From: Hyphomicrobiales bacterium
GTDB lineage: Bacteria > Pseudomonadota > Alphaproteobacteria > Rhizobiales > Rhizobiaceae
DNA length: 64,000 nucleotides
Assembly: GCA_900470805.1 (NCBI GenBank)
Contig: UCCA01000001.1
Span: 1 to 64,000 of the forward strand
Reading direction: 5' to 3'
A program made the position numbers and the translations under genes. The notes under the pieces were generated by a model. That model had not been told where the DNA came from, searched no databases, and worked only from the letters and a program-made list of their open reading frames with translations. This document shows, piece after piece, positions 44,010-53,166 of the stretch. Numbering within the stretch: the stretch's first letter is position 1; each line of letters opens with the position of its first letter.

Positions 44010-44771
44010 ATGCTACTGATTGGTAAGACCGCGGTCATTTCGGGCGCGGCGAGCAAACGCGGCATTGGCCGTGCAACAGCGCAGCTTTTCGCCGAGCATG
44101 GCGCACGTGTGGCCATTCTCGACATCGATGCAGACGCCGCTGCCGAAGCGGCCGCAGAGTTGCCAAACGTGGATACCGGCGGTCACATCGGCCTCCGCTG
44201 CGACGTCGCGGACAAGCACTCGTGCTCCAAGGCGGCTGCCGAGGTGATCACAGCGTTCGGCGCCGTGAACGTGCTGATCAATAACGCCGGTATCACTCAG
44301 CCGGTGACCACGTTGGACATCACCGAAGCTGATTGGCAAAAGATCGTCTCCGTCAACATGACAGGGGTCTTGTTTCTCAGCCAGGCTTTCATCCCTCATA
44401 TGCGCGACGGCGGCGGTGGCTCGATCGCTTGCATGTCCTCGGTCTCGGCGCAACGAGGCGGCGGCATCTTCGGTGGACCGCATTATTCCGCAGCGAAGGC
44501 CGGGGTCCTCGGTCTCGCCAAGGCGATGGCGCGAGAGTTTGGTCCGGCCGGCATTAGGGTGAATTCTGTCACGCCCGGCCTTATCCAGACTGATATCACC
44601 GGCGGAAAGCTTACCGATCAAATGCGCGCCGACATTATCAAAGGTATTCCGTTGAGTCGTCTCGGAGACGCAACCGACGTCGCGAACATATACTTGTTCC
44701 TCGCATCGGACCTGTCGGCATATGTCACGGGGGCAACGATTGATGTCAATGGCGGCATGCTGATCCACTGA
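44010..44771 (+). CDS. Short-chain dehydrogenase/reductase
   Basis: A 253-residue classical SDR. SGAASKRGIG at residues 11-20 is the dinucleotide-binding turn (with two extra residues relative to TGxxxGxG), NNAG is at about 91-94, S143/S144 and Y159/K163 (YSAAK) are catalytic. D38 after the second strand suggests NAD. A GGGAGGAG ribosome site supports ATG 44010. As first gene of the ten-gene run it may oxidise a sugar or sugar alcohol to a ketose or lactone. Confidence 0.9.
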   Translation: MLLIGKTAVISGAASKRGIGRATAQLFAEHGARVAILDIDADAAAEAAAELPNVDTGGHIGLRCDVADKHSCSKAAAEVITAFGAVNVLINNAGITQPVTTLDITEADWQKIVSVNMTGVLFLSQAFIPHMRDGGGGSIACMSSVSAQRGGGIFGGPHYSAAKAGVLGLAKAMAREFGPAGIRVNSVTPGLIQTDITGGKLTDQMRADIIKGIPLSRLGDATDVANIYLFLASDLSAYVTGATIDVNGGMLIH

Positions 44772-44806
44772 TATCCGGCGTCTGTCGACCAGGAGAATAC
44801 TCGATC

Positions 44807-45646
44807 ATGAACAGCATTGGCCATAACATCAGCCTCACGGAGCGGGCGCGCCGCATCCGACGTCATGCGCTTCGTATGGGCGAAGTCCAGGGGCAGGGCT
44901 ACATTGCCCAAGCGCTCGGCGTCGCAGACGTGCTCGCGGTTTCCTACTTTCATGCCACCAACTATCGTCCTGAAGATCCGGAGTGGGAGGGCCGTGACAG
45001 GTTTCTTCTCTCGATCGGGCATTATGCCATCGCGCTTTACGCAGCGCTGATCGAGGCCAAGATCGTTCCCGAGGACGAGCTTGAAACCTACGGAACGGAC
45101 GACAGTCGCCTTCCCATGTCCGGCATGTCCGCCTACACGCCCGGTATGGAAATCACCGGAGGATCTCTCGGGCACGGACTTGGCATCGCTGTTGGAATGG
45201 CTCTTGCCCTGAAGCGGAAAAATTCCTCCTCTTTCGTCTACAATCTCTTTTCCGATGGGGAACTCGACGAGGGCTCCACGTGGGAAGCGGCAATGTCGGC
45301 GGGATCGTACAAACTCGACAATCTGATCGGCATCGTTGACGTCAACCAGATGCAGGCAGATGGCCCGTCGGTCGGAGTTCTCAATTTCGAACCGCTGGCC
45401 CCGAAATTCGATGCGTTTGGATGGTTTGTGCAGCGAGTTGATGGCAACGATATCGACGCGCTCGTCAAAGCGTTTGACGCCGCTCGTAACCACACGGATG
45501 CCAGACCGCGCATCATCATCTGCGACACCAAGATGGCGAAGGGCGTGCCGTTCCTTGAGGCACGCGATCGTAACCACTTCCTGCGAGTGGAGCCTCACGA
45601 GTGGGCGGAAGCCCTCAGGATTATAGATGCGGGAGTGGAAGCATGA
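44807..45646 (+). CDS. Transketolase, N-terminal (TPP-binding) subunit
   Basis: A 279-residue protein equal to the first third of transketolase, with GGSLGHGLGIAVGMALALKR and the thiamine-pyrophosphate motif running from SDGELDEGSTWEA to VDVNQMQADG. The canonical motif starts GDG; here the first Gly is Ser. The C-terminal part is encoded by the next gene, which overlaps it by ATGA, so the two subunits form one enzyme. Split transketolases include housekeeping ones and special ones (for apulose-4-phosphate or sulfofructose); this one is in a catabolic setting. Confidence 0.9.
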   Translation: MNSIGHNISLTERARRIRRHALRMGEVQGQGYIAQALGVADVLAVSYFHATNYRPEDPEWEGRDRFLLSIGHYAIALYAALIEAKIVPEDELETYGTDDSRLPMSGMSAYTPGMEITGGSLGHGLGIAVGMALALKRKNSSSFVYNLFSDGELDEGSTWEAAMSAGSYKLDNLIGIVDVNQMQADGPSVGVLNFEPLAPKFDAFGWFVQRVDGNDIDALVKAFDAARNHTDARPRIIICDTKMAKGVPFLEARDRNHFLRVEPHEWAEALRIIDAGVEA

Positions 45647-46680
45647 GACGTTCGAAATACATCCGGCCAGCGCATCTCGACAATGAAAACGGGAAGCCGC
45701 GCTTGACGACGTCGGCGATGATTGCGTCCATCGCCGGGCCAGATCAGCCGACAAAGTCCGCTCCCTTTGGCAATGCCTTGGCGGCACTCGCTCATAGGGA
45801 CGACAGGATTGTCGGCATGTCCGCCGACCTTGCGAAGTATACCGACCTGCATGTCTTCCGCGCTGCCCATCCCGACCGCTTCTACCAGATGGGAATGGCC
45901 GAACAGCTCCTTATGATGTCCGCGGCCGGCATGGCGAGAGAAGGGTTCCAGCCATGGGTCACCACATACGCCGTATTCGCGTCCAGGCGGGCCTATGATT
46001 TCATATGCCTTGCGATCGCGGAGGAGATGCTCGACGTGAAGATCGTTTGCGCTCTTCCTGGCCTGACCACGGGATATGGTCCGAGCCACCAGGCCACCGA
46101 AGATCTGGCAATGTTCCGTGGCATGCCGAACCTGACGATCATCGATCCATGCGATGCGAGTGAAATAGAGCAGGCCGTGCCAGTGATCGCGGACCACAAG
46201 GGGCCCGTTTACATGCGGTTGCTGCGCGGCAACGTGCCGCTGGTCCTCGACGAGTATGGCTACAAGTTCGAGCTTGGCAAGGCGAAGCTCATTCGTGACG
46301 GCCGCGACACGCTGATCATCTCGTCCGGTCTGATGACGATGCGTGCGCTCGAAGCCGCCAAGCTGCTTGAGAAGGACGGGGTTGATGCGGCGGTCCTGCA
46401 TGTCCCGACGATCAAGCCACTCGACGAGGAAACGATCATAGCCGAATGCCGTAAAGGTGGGCGTCTTGTTGTCGTCGCCGAGAACCACACGGTCATCGGC
46501 GGGCTCGGCGAGGCCGTTGCGGGGACGCTGATGCGTGCCGGCGTCGCCCCCCCGGCCTTCCGTCAGATCGGTTTGCCGGACCAGTTTCTAGAGGCGGGTG
46601 CCCTTCCCACTCTTCACGACCAATACGGTCTCTCGACTCTCAAAGTCACAGAGGCGGTCAAAGCCTGGCTGTCGACATGA
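45643..46680 (+). CDS. Transketolase, C-terminal subunit
   Basis: A 345-residue partner of the preceding subunit, covering the pyrimidine-binding and C-terminal domains. RFYQMGMAEQLLMMSAAGMA carries the catalytic Glu that activates TPP, and TGYGPSHQATEDLAMFRGMPN is the usual following motif. It starts at ATG 45643 inside the previous stop; a longer reading back to 45601 is just overlap. A hairpin separates it from the TRAP genes. Confidence 0.9.
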   Translation: MRRSKYIRPAHLDNENGKPRLTTSAMIASIAGPDQPTKSAPFGNALAALAHRDDRIVGMSADLAKYTDLHVFRAAHPDRFYQMGMAEQLLMMSAAGMAREGFQPWVTTYAVFASRRAYDFICLAIAEEMLDVKIVCALPGLTTGYGPSHQATEDLAMFRGMPNLTIIDPCDASEIEQAVPVIADHKGPVYMRLLRGNVPLVLDEYGYKFELGKAKLIRDGRDTLIISSGLMTMRALEAAKLLEKDGVDAAVLHVPTIKPLDEETIIAECRKGGRLVVVAENHTVIGGLGEAVAGTLMRAGVAPPAFRQIGLPDQFLEAGALPTLHDQYGLSTLKVTEAVKAWLST

Positions 46681-46685
46681 CAGCC

Positions 46686-46711
46686 TCGGCCGGTTGAGGA
46701 GAACCGGCCGA
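46686..46711 (+). other. Intercistronic hairpin between transketolase and TRAP genes
   Basis: A perfect 10-bp stem (TCGGCCGGTT and AACCGGCCGA) with loop GAGGAG, six bases after the transketolase stop. It could reduce read-through or protect one part of the message, allowing different levels of enzymes and transporter. No T-run. Confidence 0.6.
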
Positions 46712-46740
46712 TCCGAGAAAAGCTTATTATGGAGGATAAA

Positions 46741-47748
46741 ATGAGCTTTCACGTAAACAGACGCGCATTTCTGGGGACCGCTGCTGCAGCTCTCGCTGCC
46801 CCCGCAATCCTGCTATCGAACCGGTACGCAAACGCCGCGACGACCACGCTTACGCTTGGTCATGGTGCAGCGCCAGGCAATCCCAGAACCGTCGCGGCGG
46901 CCAAATTCGCGGAACTTGTAAAGGAAAAGACCGAGGGACGTATTCAGATCAACGTCGCCGGCGCCGAGACGCTCGGCAGCGACTCTGCAATGCTGACCAG
47001 CCTGCGAACCGGCGCGCTCGACTTTACCGCCAACAGCCAGGGCGCCACCTCGGCGATCGTACCTGAACTAAACGCGCTGGGTTTGCCGTTCCTTTTCGAA
47101 AACACCGACAAGGCAATGGCCGTTCTCAATGGACCCGTGGGTTCTGAATTGACCAAGCGTTTCGAAGCCGTCGGCGTCATCCCGCTTGACTGGTGGGACA
47201 ACGGAATTCGTCACCTCACGAATTCCAAGCGCAAGGTCACGGCACCGGCCGAACTTGCCGGCATGAAAATCCGCACACCGGCCGATCCCATGACCATCGA
47301 CATCTTTCAGGCTTTGGGTGCCGGAACCGAGCAAATCGCCTTCGGTGAACTTTACATCGCCTTGCAGCAGGGCGTCGTCGATGGCCAAGAAAATCCTTTG
47401 GCCAACATCGAGAGCTCGAAGCTCTATGAGGTCAACAAATACATCAGCTTGACGGCGCACAAGTGGGAATCGACGCCCTTCTTGATGTCGAAAATCGCTC
47501 GGGCAAGGCTCGGAAACGACTTTGAGGCCGTGACGGCGGCGGCCAAGGAAGCCGGGGAACTGCAGCGCAAGCTTTCCAATGCAAAGGCTGCGGAAGTTCT
47601 CGAAAACTTCAAGAAGAACGCCGCAATCGAAGTCGTGGAGGTCGATCACGACGCGTTTGTCAAGGCAACGGCCGCCGTGGCAGATACCTGGAAGAAAAAG
47701 CCTTTCGGCGACTTCGTCGCTCAGGTTGAAGCTGCAGCCAGGGGCTGA
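46741..47748 (+). CDS. TRAP transporter periplasmic binding protein (DctP type)
   Basis: A 335-residue TRAP solute-binding protein with a Tat-like signal (VNRRAFLGTAAAALAAPAIL). Residues such as those in MKIRTPADPMTIDIFQALGA (with the conserved Arg that binds the ligand carboxylate) and ALQQGVVDGQENPLANI are family signatures. ATG 46741 follows GGAGGA at the right distance; the ATG at 46729 precedes that site. TRAP ligands are nearly always carboxylates, for example sugar acids, which hints that an acid is taken up here. Confidence 0.92.
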   Translation: MSFHVNRRAFLGTAAAALAAPAILLSNRYANAATTTLTLGHGAAPGNPRTVAAAKFAELVKEKTEGRIQINVAGAETLGSDSAMLTSLRTGALDFTANSQGATSAIVPELNALGLPFLFENTDKAMAVLNGPVGSELTKRFEAVGVIPLDWWDNGIRHLTNSKRKVTAPAELAGMKIRTPADPMTIDIFQALGAGTEQIAFGELYIALQQGVVDGQENPLANIESSKLYEVNKYISLTAHKWESTPFLMSKIARARLGNDFEAVTAAAKEAGELQRKLSNAKAAEVLENFKKNAAIEVVEVDHDAFVKATAAVADTWKKKPFGDFVAQVEAAARG

Positions 47749-47771
47749 CCCTTTTCCGACTTGGAGGCCTC

Positions 47772-48302
47772 ATGAGCAGGTTATATTCGGCCATCGATGC
47801 AGTGGCCGGCATCATCGTCGTATTCGCACGTTTGGTCATCATCGTCAGTGGCATCGCCCTGACGATCGTTACCACCGCAAACGTTGTCATTCGCTACATA
47901 TCTACAAGTGGAGGCCTCTCGTTTGCCCAGGAACTGCCGATGCTGATGTTCCCATGGTTCATCATCGGCGGCATTGTTATAGCGGCGCACGCTGGCGGGC
48001 ACATGGCCGTGGAATGGCTATATGACAAGCTTGCCAGCCGTAGCCGGACGGTCGCCCTGATCATCGCAAACGGCATCAGTGTCGCCGCGTTCCTCGTGCT
48101 TGCGTACCAGGCCACCGTGGTGGCCGAAATAGCGGGCGCTGAACACAGCGCTGTGCTGCAGCTTCCGAATAGCATTGGATACTACTCGCTCTCCATCGGC
48201 GCCGTCCTCGTGTCGATCGTAACAATCGCCGCAACCGCCCGTGTTCTGCGTCTTGGCTGGGATCATCGGCTCGAACTGAAGCCCGAGGAGCTCGCGCTAT
48301 GA
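47772..48302 (+). CDS. TRAP transporter small permease (DctQ type)
   Basis: A 176-residue membrane protein with four hydrophobic segments, as expected of DctQ, including LVIIVSGIALTIVTTANVVI and LPMLMFPWFIIGGIVIAAHA. It pairs with the large permease, overlapping its ATG by four bases. Confidence 0.88.
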   Translation: MSRLYSAIDAVAGIIVVFARLVIIVSGIALTIVTTANVVIRYISTSGGLSFAQELPMLMFPWFIIGGIVIAAHAGGHMAVEWLYDKLASRSRTVALIIANGISVAAFLVLAYQATVVAEIAGAEHSAVLQLPNSIGYYSLSIGAVLVSIVTIAATARVLRLGWDHRLELKPEELAL

Positions 48303-49558
48303 CCATCGTCATGATCATTTCATTCTGTATTCTGATGGTCCTCGCGGTTCCGGTTGGCTACGGACTCATCATCGCAGCGGGGCTGGGAGTGCTGTTCAAC
48401 GGCTACGTGCCGCTTTCAGTCGTCGCCCAGCAGGTTTATGACCAAACCCAGTCCTTCCCAATGCTGGCGCTTCCATTCTTCATGCTGGCGGGGACATTGA
48501 TGCTTGGCGGGGAACTGGGCCGGCAGCTATTGGAGCTCGCTTCTCGTGCAATGCAACGGTGGAGGGGCGGCCCGCTTTCGACGACGGTTGTATCCTCGGT
48601 GGTATTTGGGGGGGTGTCCGGCTCGGCTGTCGCGAATGCGAGCGCTTTAGGGTCCGTGTTGATCCCCTGGCAGAAGAAGCAGGGCTTTCCGCCGGCGCTC
48701 TGTGCGGCTAACAATGCGACTTCGGCCGTGATCGACGTGTTGATCCCTCCGTCTATCCCAATGATACTTTATGCCCTGATCAGCGGCGTGAGCGTAGGCG
48801 ACCTATTTGTCTCAGGTATCATTCCAGGCCTGATCATGGCAGCGAGCTTCGTGTTCGTATGCTGGTTCGTTTCCGTCAGGCGAGGATATGCCGCCGTCGC
48901 CACAAAGGTGCCAAAGCGGGAACTGGTACGATTGGCGTTGCAGAGCTTCCCGGCCATGCTGCTGCCGGTCCTCATAATCGTGTTTCTTCGTTTCGGACTT
49001 GCGACGCCGACCGAGGTTTCGGTCTTGTCGGTTGTCTATTCGCTCCTGCTAAGCATCCTCTTCTACCGCGATCTCACCTGGAAGCGCTTCTGTGGAAATA
49101 TGGTCGAGGCGGGCGTCGCGACGGGTGTCGTCATGCTGGTGATCATGGGTAGTGCGGCCGTTGGTTGGGTGCTCACGTTCGACCAGGCACCGCAGCACAT
49201 GGCAGAGTGGGTCTCCACGCACATTTCCAGCCCGATCGTGATTATTCTCATGATGAACCTCATCATGTTGATTGTTGGCATGCCGCTCGACATGCCTCCT
49301 GCGATCCTGCTGCTTGGCCCCATCTTCGTTCCTCTTGCCGACTCCATTGGGCTCGACCGGGTTCAGCTTGGACTCATGATGGTGATCAACCTGGGAATTG
49401 GTCTCTACACGCCGCCGATAGGAACAACGTTGTTCATCTCATCGTCGATCGCACGGGCACCCCTGGGAACGACCACAAACGAGCTGTGGCCCTACTTCGG
49501 CATGGCGATGCTGCTCCTGCTTGCGGTCAGCTTTGTGCCATCCCTGACGGTCTACTGA
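48299..49558 (+). CDS. TRAP transporter large permease (DctM type)
   Basis: A 419-residue inner-membrane protein with about twelve hydrophobic segments. FGGVSGSAVANASALGSVLI and PPSIPMILYALISGVSVGDL are DctM motifs, and VINLGIGLYTPPIGTTLFIS is the matching C-terminal one. It moves the ligand with a sodium gradient. The ABC ATPase gene follows after only ten bases, so two transporter types are joined in one transcript. Confidence 0.92.
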   Translation: MTIVMIISFCILMVLAVPVGYGLIIAAGLGVLFNGYVPLSVVAQQVYDQTQSFPMLALPFFMLAGTLMLGGELGRQLLELASRAMQRWRGGPLSTTVVSSVVFGGVSGSAVANASALGSVLIPWQKKQGFPPALCAANNATSAVIDVLIPPSIPMILYALISGVSVGDLFVSGIIPGLIMAASFVFVCWFVSVRRGYAAVATKVPKRELVRLALQSFPAMLLPVLIIVFLRFGLATPTEVSVLSVVYSLLLSILFYRDLTWKRFCGNMVEAGVATGVVMLVIMGSAAVGWVLTFDQAPQHMAEWVSTHISSPIVIILMMNLIMLIVGMPLDMPPAILLLGPIFVPLADSIGLDRVQLGLMMVINLGIGLYTPPIGTTLFISSSIARAPLGTTTNELWPYFGMAMLLLLAVSFVPSLTVY

Positions 49559-49568
49559 GGAGGGTTCG

Positions 49569-51071
49569 ATGAGTGACACATCGGGAAACGTGGTCTTGGT
49601 TCGCGGACTTACCAAGTCCTATGGCGCGACGACCGTTCTCAAGGGCGTCGATTTCTCCGTCGCTCGTGGCGAAGTTCATGCTCTGCTCGGCGGAAACGGT
49701 GCCGGGAAATCGACGATGATAAGGATCATCACCGGTGCGGCCTCGAAGAACGATGGCGACGTCCGTTTCTTCGATAGCAACGGCCGAGAGCGGAGCGAGG
49801 CGGAGGGTCGGGCCAAGGTGGCAGTCGTGCACCAGGAGCTGGCGCTTCTGCCCCACATGACCGTCGCGGAAAACATAGCGCTGCCGCACCATCGGAAAGG
49901 CACGCGGCTGTTCAAGCGTTCTGTGGCGGCAATGCGGGCCTTCGAAGCGCTCAGGATGATCGACGAGGAGTTCGCTGCCACCTCGTTGCACCGATTGGTT
50001 GGAAGCCTGACCCTTCATGAGGGACAGATGGTCGAGATAGCAAGGGCACTCTCGTCGGGCGCGGAATTGATCCTCCTCGACGAGCCGACCGCCAACCTGA
50101 CGGCGCTCGAGACTGAAAGGCTCTTCGCGGTCCTGCGAAAGCTCACCCGCGAGAATGGCCTTTCGGTGGTGTTCGTCTCTCACCGCATGAAGGAGATCAG
50201 GCAGATAGCAAACGTCTGTACGATCATCCGCGATGGACGGACCGTTGTCGATCGACAGACAATCAACGAGCTCAGCGACGTCGCGATCGTCGAAAAAATG
50301 GGGCAGGTGGCGGCCTCCCACCCGGAAGAATTTGCGCGCCCCTCGGCACGGGTGCTCGACGCTACTGCGGAAAGGGACAGCATTACCCTCCAGGAGCAAG
50401 GCTTCACGCTGGAGCTGCGGCCAGGCACCATTCTCGGTGTGGCCGGAGCTCCTTCCGGGCCGGCGGCGTTGATTGCGAGTCTCACCGGAGCGGCTCGGAC
50501 CAAGAGGTGGACCGTTGCGCGCGCTGGCTGGTCGGGTCGGCTTCAGTCGCCGAGGAAGGCAGCTCGGCTCGGGGCTGGCTACATCACCGGGGACCGTTCG
50601 CACAAGGGCATTCTTCACAGCCTTCCCATCATCGATAACATCATGGCGTCACGACGCATTGTCCGCGGCACTGCGATCGCTGGCGGATCGGAAGGAGCCG
50701 AGTGTTTCGAGCTTCTGAAAGCGCTCAAGGTAAAGGCGGCGTCGGTCTGGGACCTTCCGAATACCCTTAGCGGCGGCACACAGCAGAAGCTGTTGATTGC
50801 GCGGTGGCTCGGCATCCCGTCACGCCTGCTTGTCCTTGAGGAGCCGACGAGAGGCGTCGACATCGGAACCAAGCGTGAGATCTATCAGCTCATCAGGCAG
50901 ATGGCTGCCAGCGGCACGGTTATCGTCTGGTGGTCCACCGAGAACGTCGAATTGCTGGAGGTTTGCGACCGGATCGTCGCGTTCGACACTGAAGGAAGGT
51001 GTGCTGGCGTCCTGGAACAGGACGTTTTCAGCGAAGAGAAACTCGTTACATTGACTGGAATGGCAGCATGA
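49569..51071 (+). CDS. Ribose-type sugar ABC transporter ATPase (two domains)
   Basis: A 500-residue ATPase with two ABC domains, as in RbsA/XylG. In the first, Walker A is GGNGAGKST and Walker B LILLDEPTANL, but the signature reads LTLHEGQMVEIARAL instead of LSxGQ. In the second, the P-loop is degenerate (GVAGAPSGPAALIAS), as is common in this family, while LSGGTQQKLLIARWL and VLEEPTRGVDIG are intact. Ribosome site GAGGAGGG. It powers the permease encoded next. Confidence 0.9.
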   Translation: MSDTSGNVVLVRGLTKSYGATTVLKGVDFSVARGEVHALLGGNGAGKSTMIRIITGAASKNDGDVRFFDSNGRERSEAEGRAKVAVVHQELALLPHMTVAENIALPHHRKGTRLFKRSVAAMRAFEALRMIDEEFAATSLHRLVGSLTLHEGQMVEIARALSSGAELILLDEPTANLTALETERLFAVLRKLTRENGLSVVFVSHRMKEIRQIANVCTIIRDGRTVVDRQTINELSDVAIVEKMGQVAASHPEEFARPSARVLDATAERDSITLQEQGFTLELRPGTILGVAGAPSGPAALIASLTGAARTKRWTVARAGWSGRLQSPRKAARLGAGYITGDRSHKGILHSLPIIDNIMASRRIVRGTAIAGGSEGAECFELLKALKVKAASVWDLPNTLSGGTQQKLLIARWLGIPSRLLVLEEPTRGVDIGTKREIYQLIRQMAASGTVIVWWSTENVELLEVCDRIVAFDTEGRCAGVLEQDVFSEEKLVTLTGMAA

Positions 51072-52078
51072 CCAGGACTGAAATACAGGTTGCGCGGACG
51101 GAGACGTCAGCAGCGGATATCAAACGAACGGAAAGCCTCCTTAGCGCCTACCGGACGGAAATCGCCATCGCCATCGCGATCGTTCTTCTTGCGCTCGCGG
51201 TAGGTTCGCAGGTGCCACAGGCACTGACCTGGGGAAACTTCGCAAACATCACCCAAGCCGGGGCTCCGCTCATCATCATGTCGCTCGGCGTTCTCTTGGT
51301 CGTTGTAACCGGAGGCATAGACCTGTCTGTCGGATCGGTCTTTTCTTTGACTGGCATGGTTGCGGCGCAGGCGATGGCGAACGGGTTCGGCGGGGTATCG
51401 GCAAGTATCATCGGCTTGTGCGTCGGTCTTCTGTTCGGTTCGATCAATGGATTCCTTGTCACGATCGCGGGTCTGGCACCCTTTGTCGTTACACTGATTA
51501 CGTTTGCTGTCGCGGGATCCCTGGCCTTTATCGTTACAAACGGGCGGTCGATGCCAATCGGTGATCCTGATTTCTGGCTGCTCAATAGCGGTAGCATGAT
51601 ACCTGGCGTCCCGAACTACATCATCTTCTGCGTGGTTCTTCTGATCGTCATCGAGTTTTTCTTGAAAAAGATGGTCGCGGGACGTTGGTTCTATGCGGTG
51701 GGGAGCAGTTCCACAGCAGCTTACCTGCTGGGCATTCCGGTCAAGCGCACGAAATTCATGGCCTATGTCGCCTCGTCTTTGCTTGCCTCCTTCTCAGGGC
51801 TCCTGACGATCTCCTACATTTTGAATGCGGAATCGACCGCGGGCTCGAGCCTGATGCTCCAAGCCATCGCAGCCGTCGTGATCGGTGGAGCAAGTCTTTT
51901 GGGTGGCACGGGAACGGCGGTCGGGGCGGTTTTGGGCGCGCTGATGATCACCGTCATTCAGAACGGCGTCAATCTTATCGGCATCAACAGTTTCTGGCAG
52001 GGATCCGTCACTGGTCTGGCCATTCTTATCGCGGTCCTGATCGATCGCTTTAGCAAATCGCGGCGAGGAGCCGTTTGA
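51068..52078 (+). CDS. Ribose-type sugar ABC transporter permease
   Basis: A 336-residue BPD_transp_2 permease with [20 protein letters not shown] and [20 protein letters not shown], the two family signatures, and about eight to ten membrane spans. The ATG overlaps the ATPase stop. Unlike most such systems, the binding-protein gene comes last. Confidence 0.92.
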   Translation: MTRTEIQVARTETSAADIKRTESLLSAYRTEIAIAIAIVLLALAVGSQVPQALTWGNFANITQAGAPLIIMSLGVLLVVVTGGIDLSVGSVFSLTGMVAAQAMANGFGGVSASIIGLCVGLLFGSINGFLVTIAGLAPFVVTLITFAVAGSLAFIVTNGRSMPIGDPDFWLLNSGSMIPGVPNYIIFCVVLLIVIEFFLKKMVAGRWFYAVGSSSTAAYLLGIPVKRTKFMAYVASSLLASFSGLLTISYILNAESTAGSSLMLQAIAAVVIGGASLLGGTGTAVGAVLGALMITVIQNGVNLIGINSFWQGSVTGLAILIAVLIDRFSKSRRGAV

Positions 52079-52121
52079 TCTCAGCCTGGCATGTCGCCGG
52101 TTGAATGGAGGAGGAGCAATA

Positions 52122-53099
52122 ATGAAAAACCTTAGGAACAGACTTAAATTCGCCGCAGGTGTCGCATTGGCAAGCTTCGCACTTTTCGGAGTAGCGGAAG
52201 CACAAGAGAAGAAGACGATTGCCTATCTCGCACCGTCTCTCGACATCTCGTATTGGCAGTGGGTCGGCTACGGCGTGAAGGAGAAGGCAAAGGAACTCGG
52301 CATGGATTATGTCGAATTCACCTCGGAGAACTCGCCGGCTAAGCAGATGGACAATGCGCGCACCGCGGTGACGAAGGGCGTCGACGCCATCGTCATCGGA
52401 CCGGTCAGTTCGACGAGCACGCCACCGCTTCTTGCCTATCTGAAGTCACAGAATATTCCGATTGCCTTCGCCGGTATCGGGCCGCAGCCCGGTCAGAGCG
52501 ACTATACCTCTTCGGTTACGGCCAATAACTACGAGACTGGCAAAGCGCAGGGCAGTTTCGTGTGCAAGTTGGCGAAAGATCGGGGAGGCAATCAGGTCGG
52601 CATGCTGTCCCTCCCGCAGGACAGAGAAAATGCACAGAAGTATCTGAAGGGCGCCGAGGAAGCCTTCAAGGCCGACGGCTGCGAGCTCGCTCAAATGCTC
52701 GAGACGCGCGGGTTGACTGTCAACGAGGCTGTCACCCAGGCGAATGACATGCTGACGGCACATCCTGATATAAAGGCCATTTATGGAATGTACGACGAGG
52801 CCGGGACCGGTGCGGCGAAGGTCCTTCAGACACGCGGAATGACCGGCAAGGTCGGGATCGCGGTGGCGGATGGCAGCCCGACGACTATTGCGCTTCTCAA
52901 GTCCAATGCCATTCAGGGCATCTTCTTCCAGGAAGCCGTGGGCCAGGGAATCGACGGGACGCAGCAAGTCTTCAACGCGATTTCCGGCACTCCAGTGAAG
53001 AAGGATCTGGCACTTGTGATGCCTCTTGTCACGGCAGACAAGGTCGATACTCCAGAAGCAAAGGCAGTGATAGCACGGGTATTTCCGCCCGCTAACTAG
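52122..53099 (+). CDS. Sugar ABC transporter periplasmic binding protein
   Basis: A 325-residue periplasmic binding protein of the ribose/pentose type (Peripla_BP_4) with a signal peptide ending [25 protein letters not shown] opens the mature domain, and [20 protein letters not shown] is the usual next strand-helix segment. The start is set by GGAGGAGGAG. It delivers a sugar or sugar-like compound to the permease upstream; identity unknown. Confidence 0.9.
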   Translation: MKNLRNRLKFAAGVALASFALFGVAEAQEKKTIAYLAPSLDISYWQWVGYGVKEKAKELGMDYVEFTSENSPAKQMDNARTAVTKGVDAIVIGPVSSTSTPPLLAYLKSQNIPIAFAGIGPQPGQSDYTSSVTANNYETGKAQGSFVCKLAKDRGGNQVGMLSLPQDRENAQKYLKGAEEAFKADGCELAQMLETRGLTVNEAVTQANDMLTAHPDIKAIYGMYDEAGTGAAKVLQTRGMTGKVGIAVADGSPTTIALLKSNAIQGIFFQEAVGQGIDGTQQVFNAISGTPVKKDLALVMPLVTADKVDTPEAKAVIARVFPPAN

Positions 53100-53166
53100 G
53101 TTAGCGCCCGGGCGCCGGTATTGAAGTCGGCGTCCTTTCTATGTGATCTCATCAAGGGCAGCAGGC

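Noticed and set aside
44618..45787. 389-codon minus-strand frame opposite the SDR/transketolase genes
   Set aside because: It crosses the junction of two certain genes and has no domain signature.
53104..53115. GCGCCCGGGCGC palindrome before the amidohydrolase gene as an operator
   Set aside because: It is short, purely GC and in the middle of an operon; chance in high-GC DNA is a sufficient explanation.
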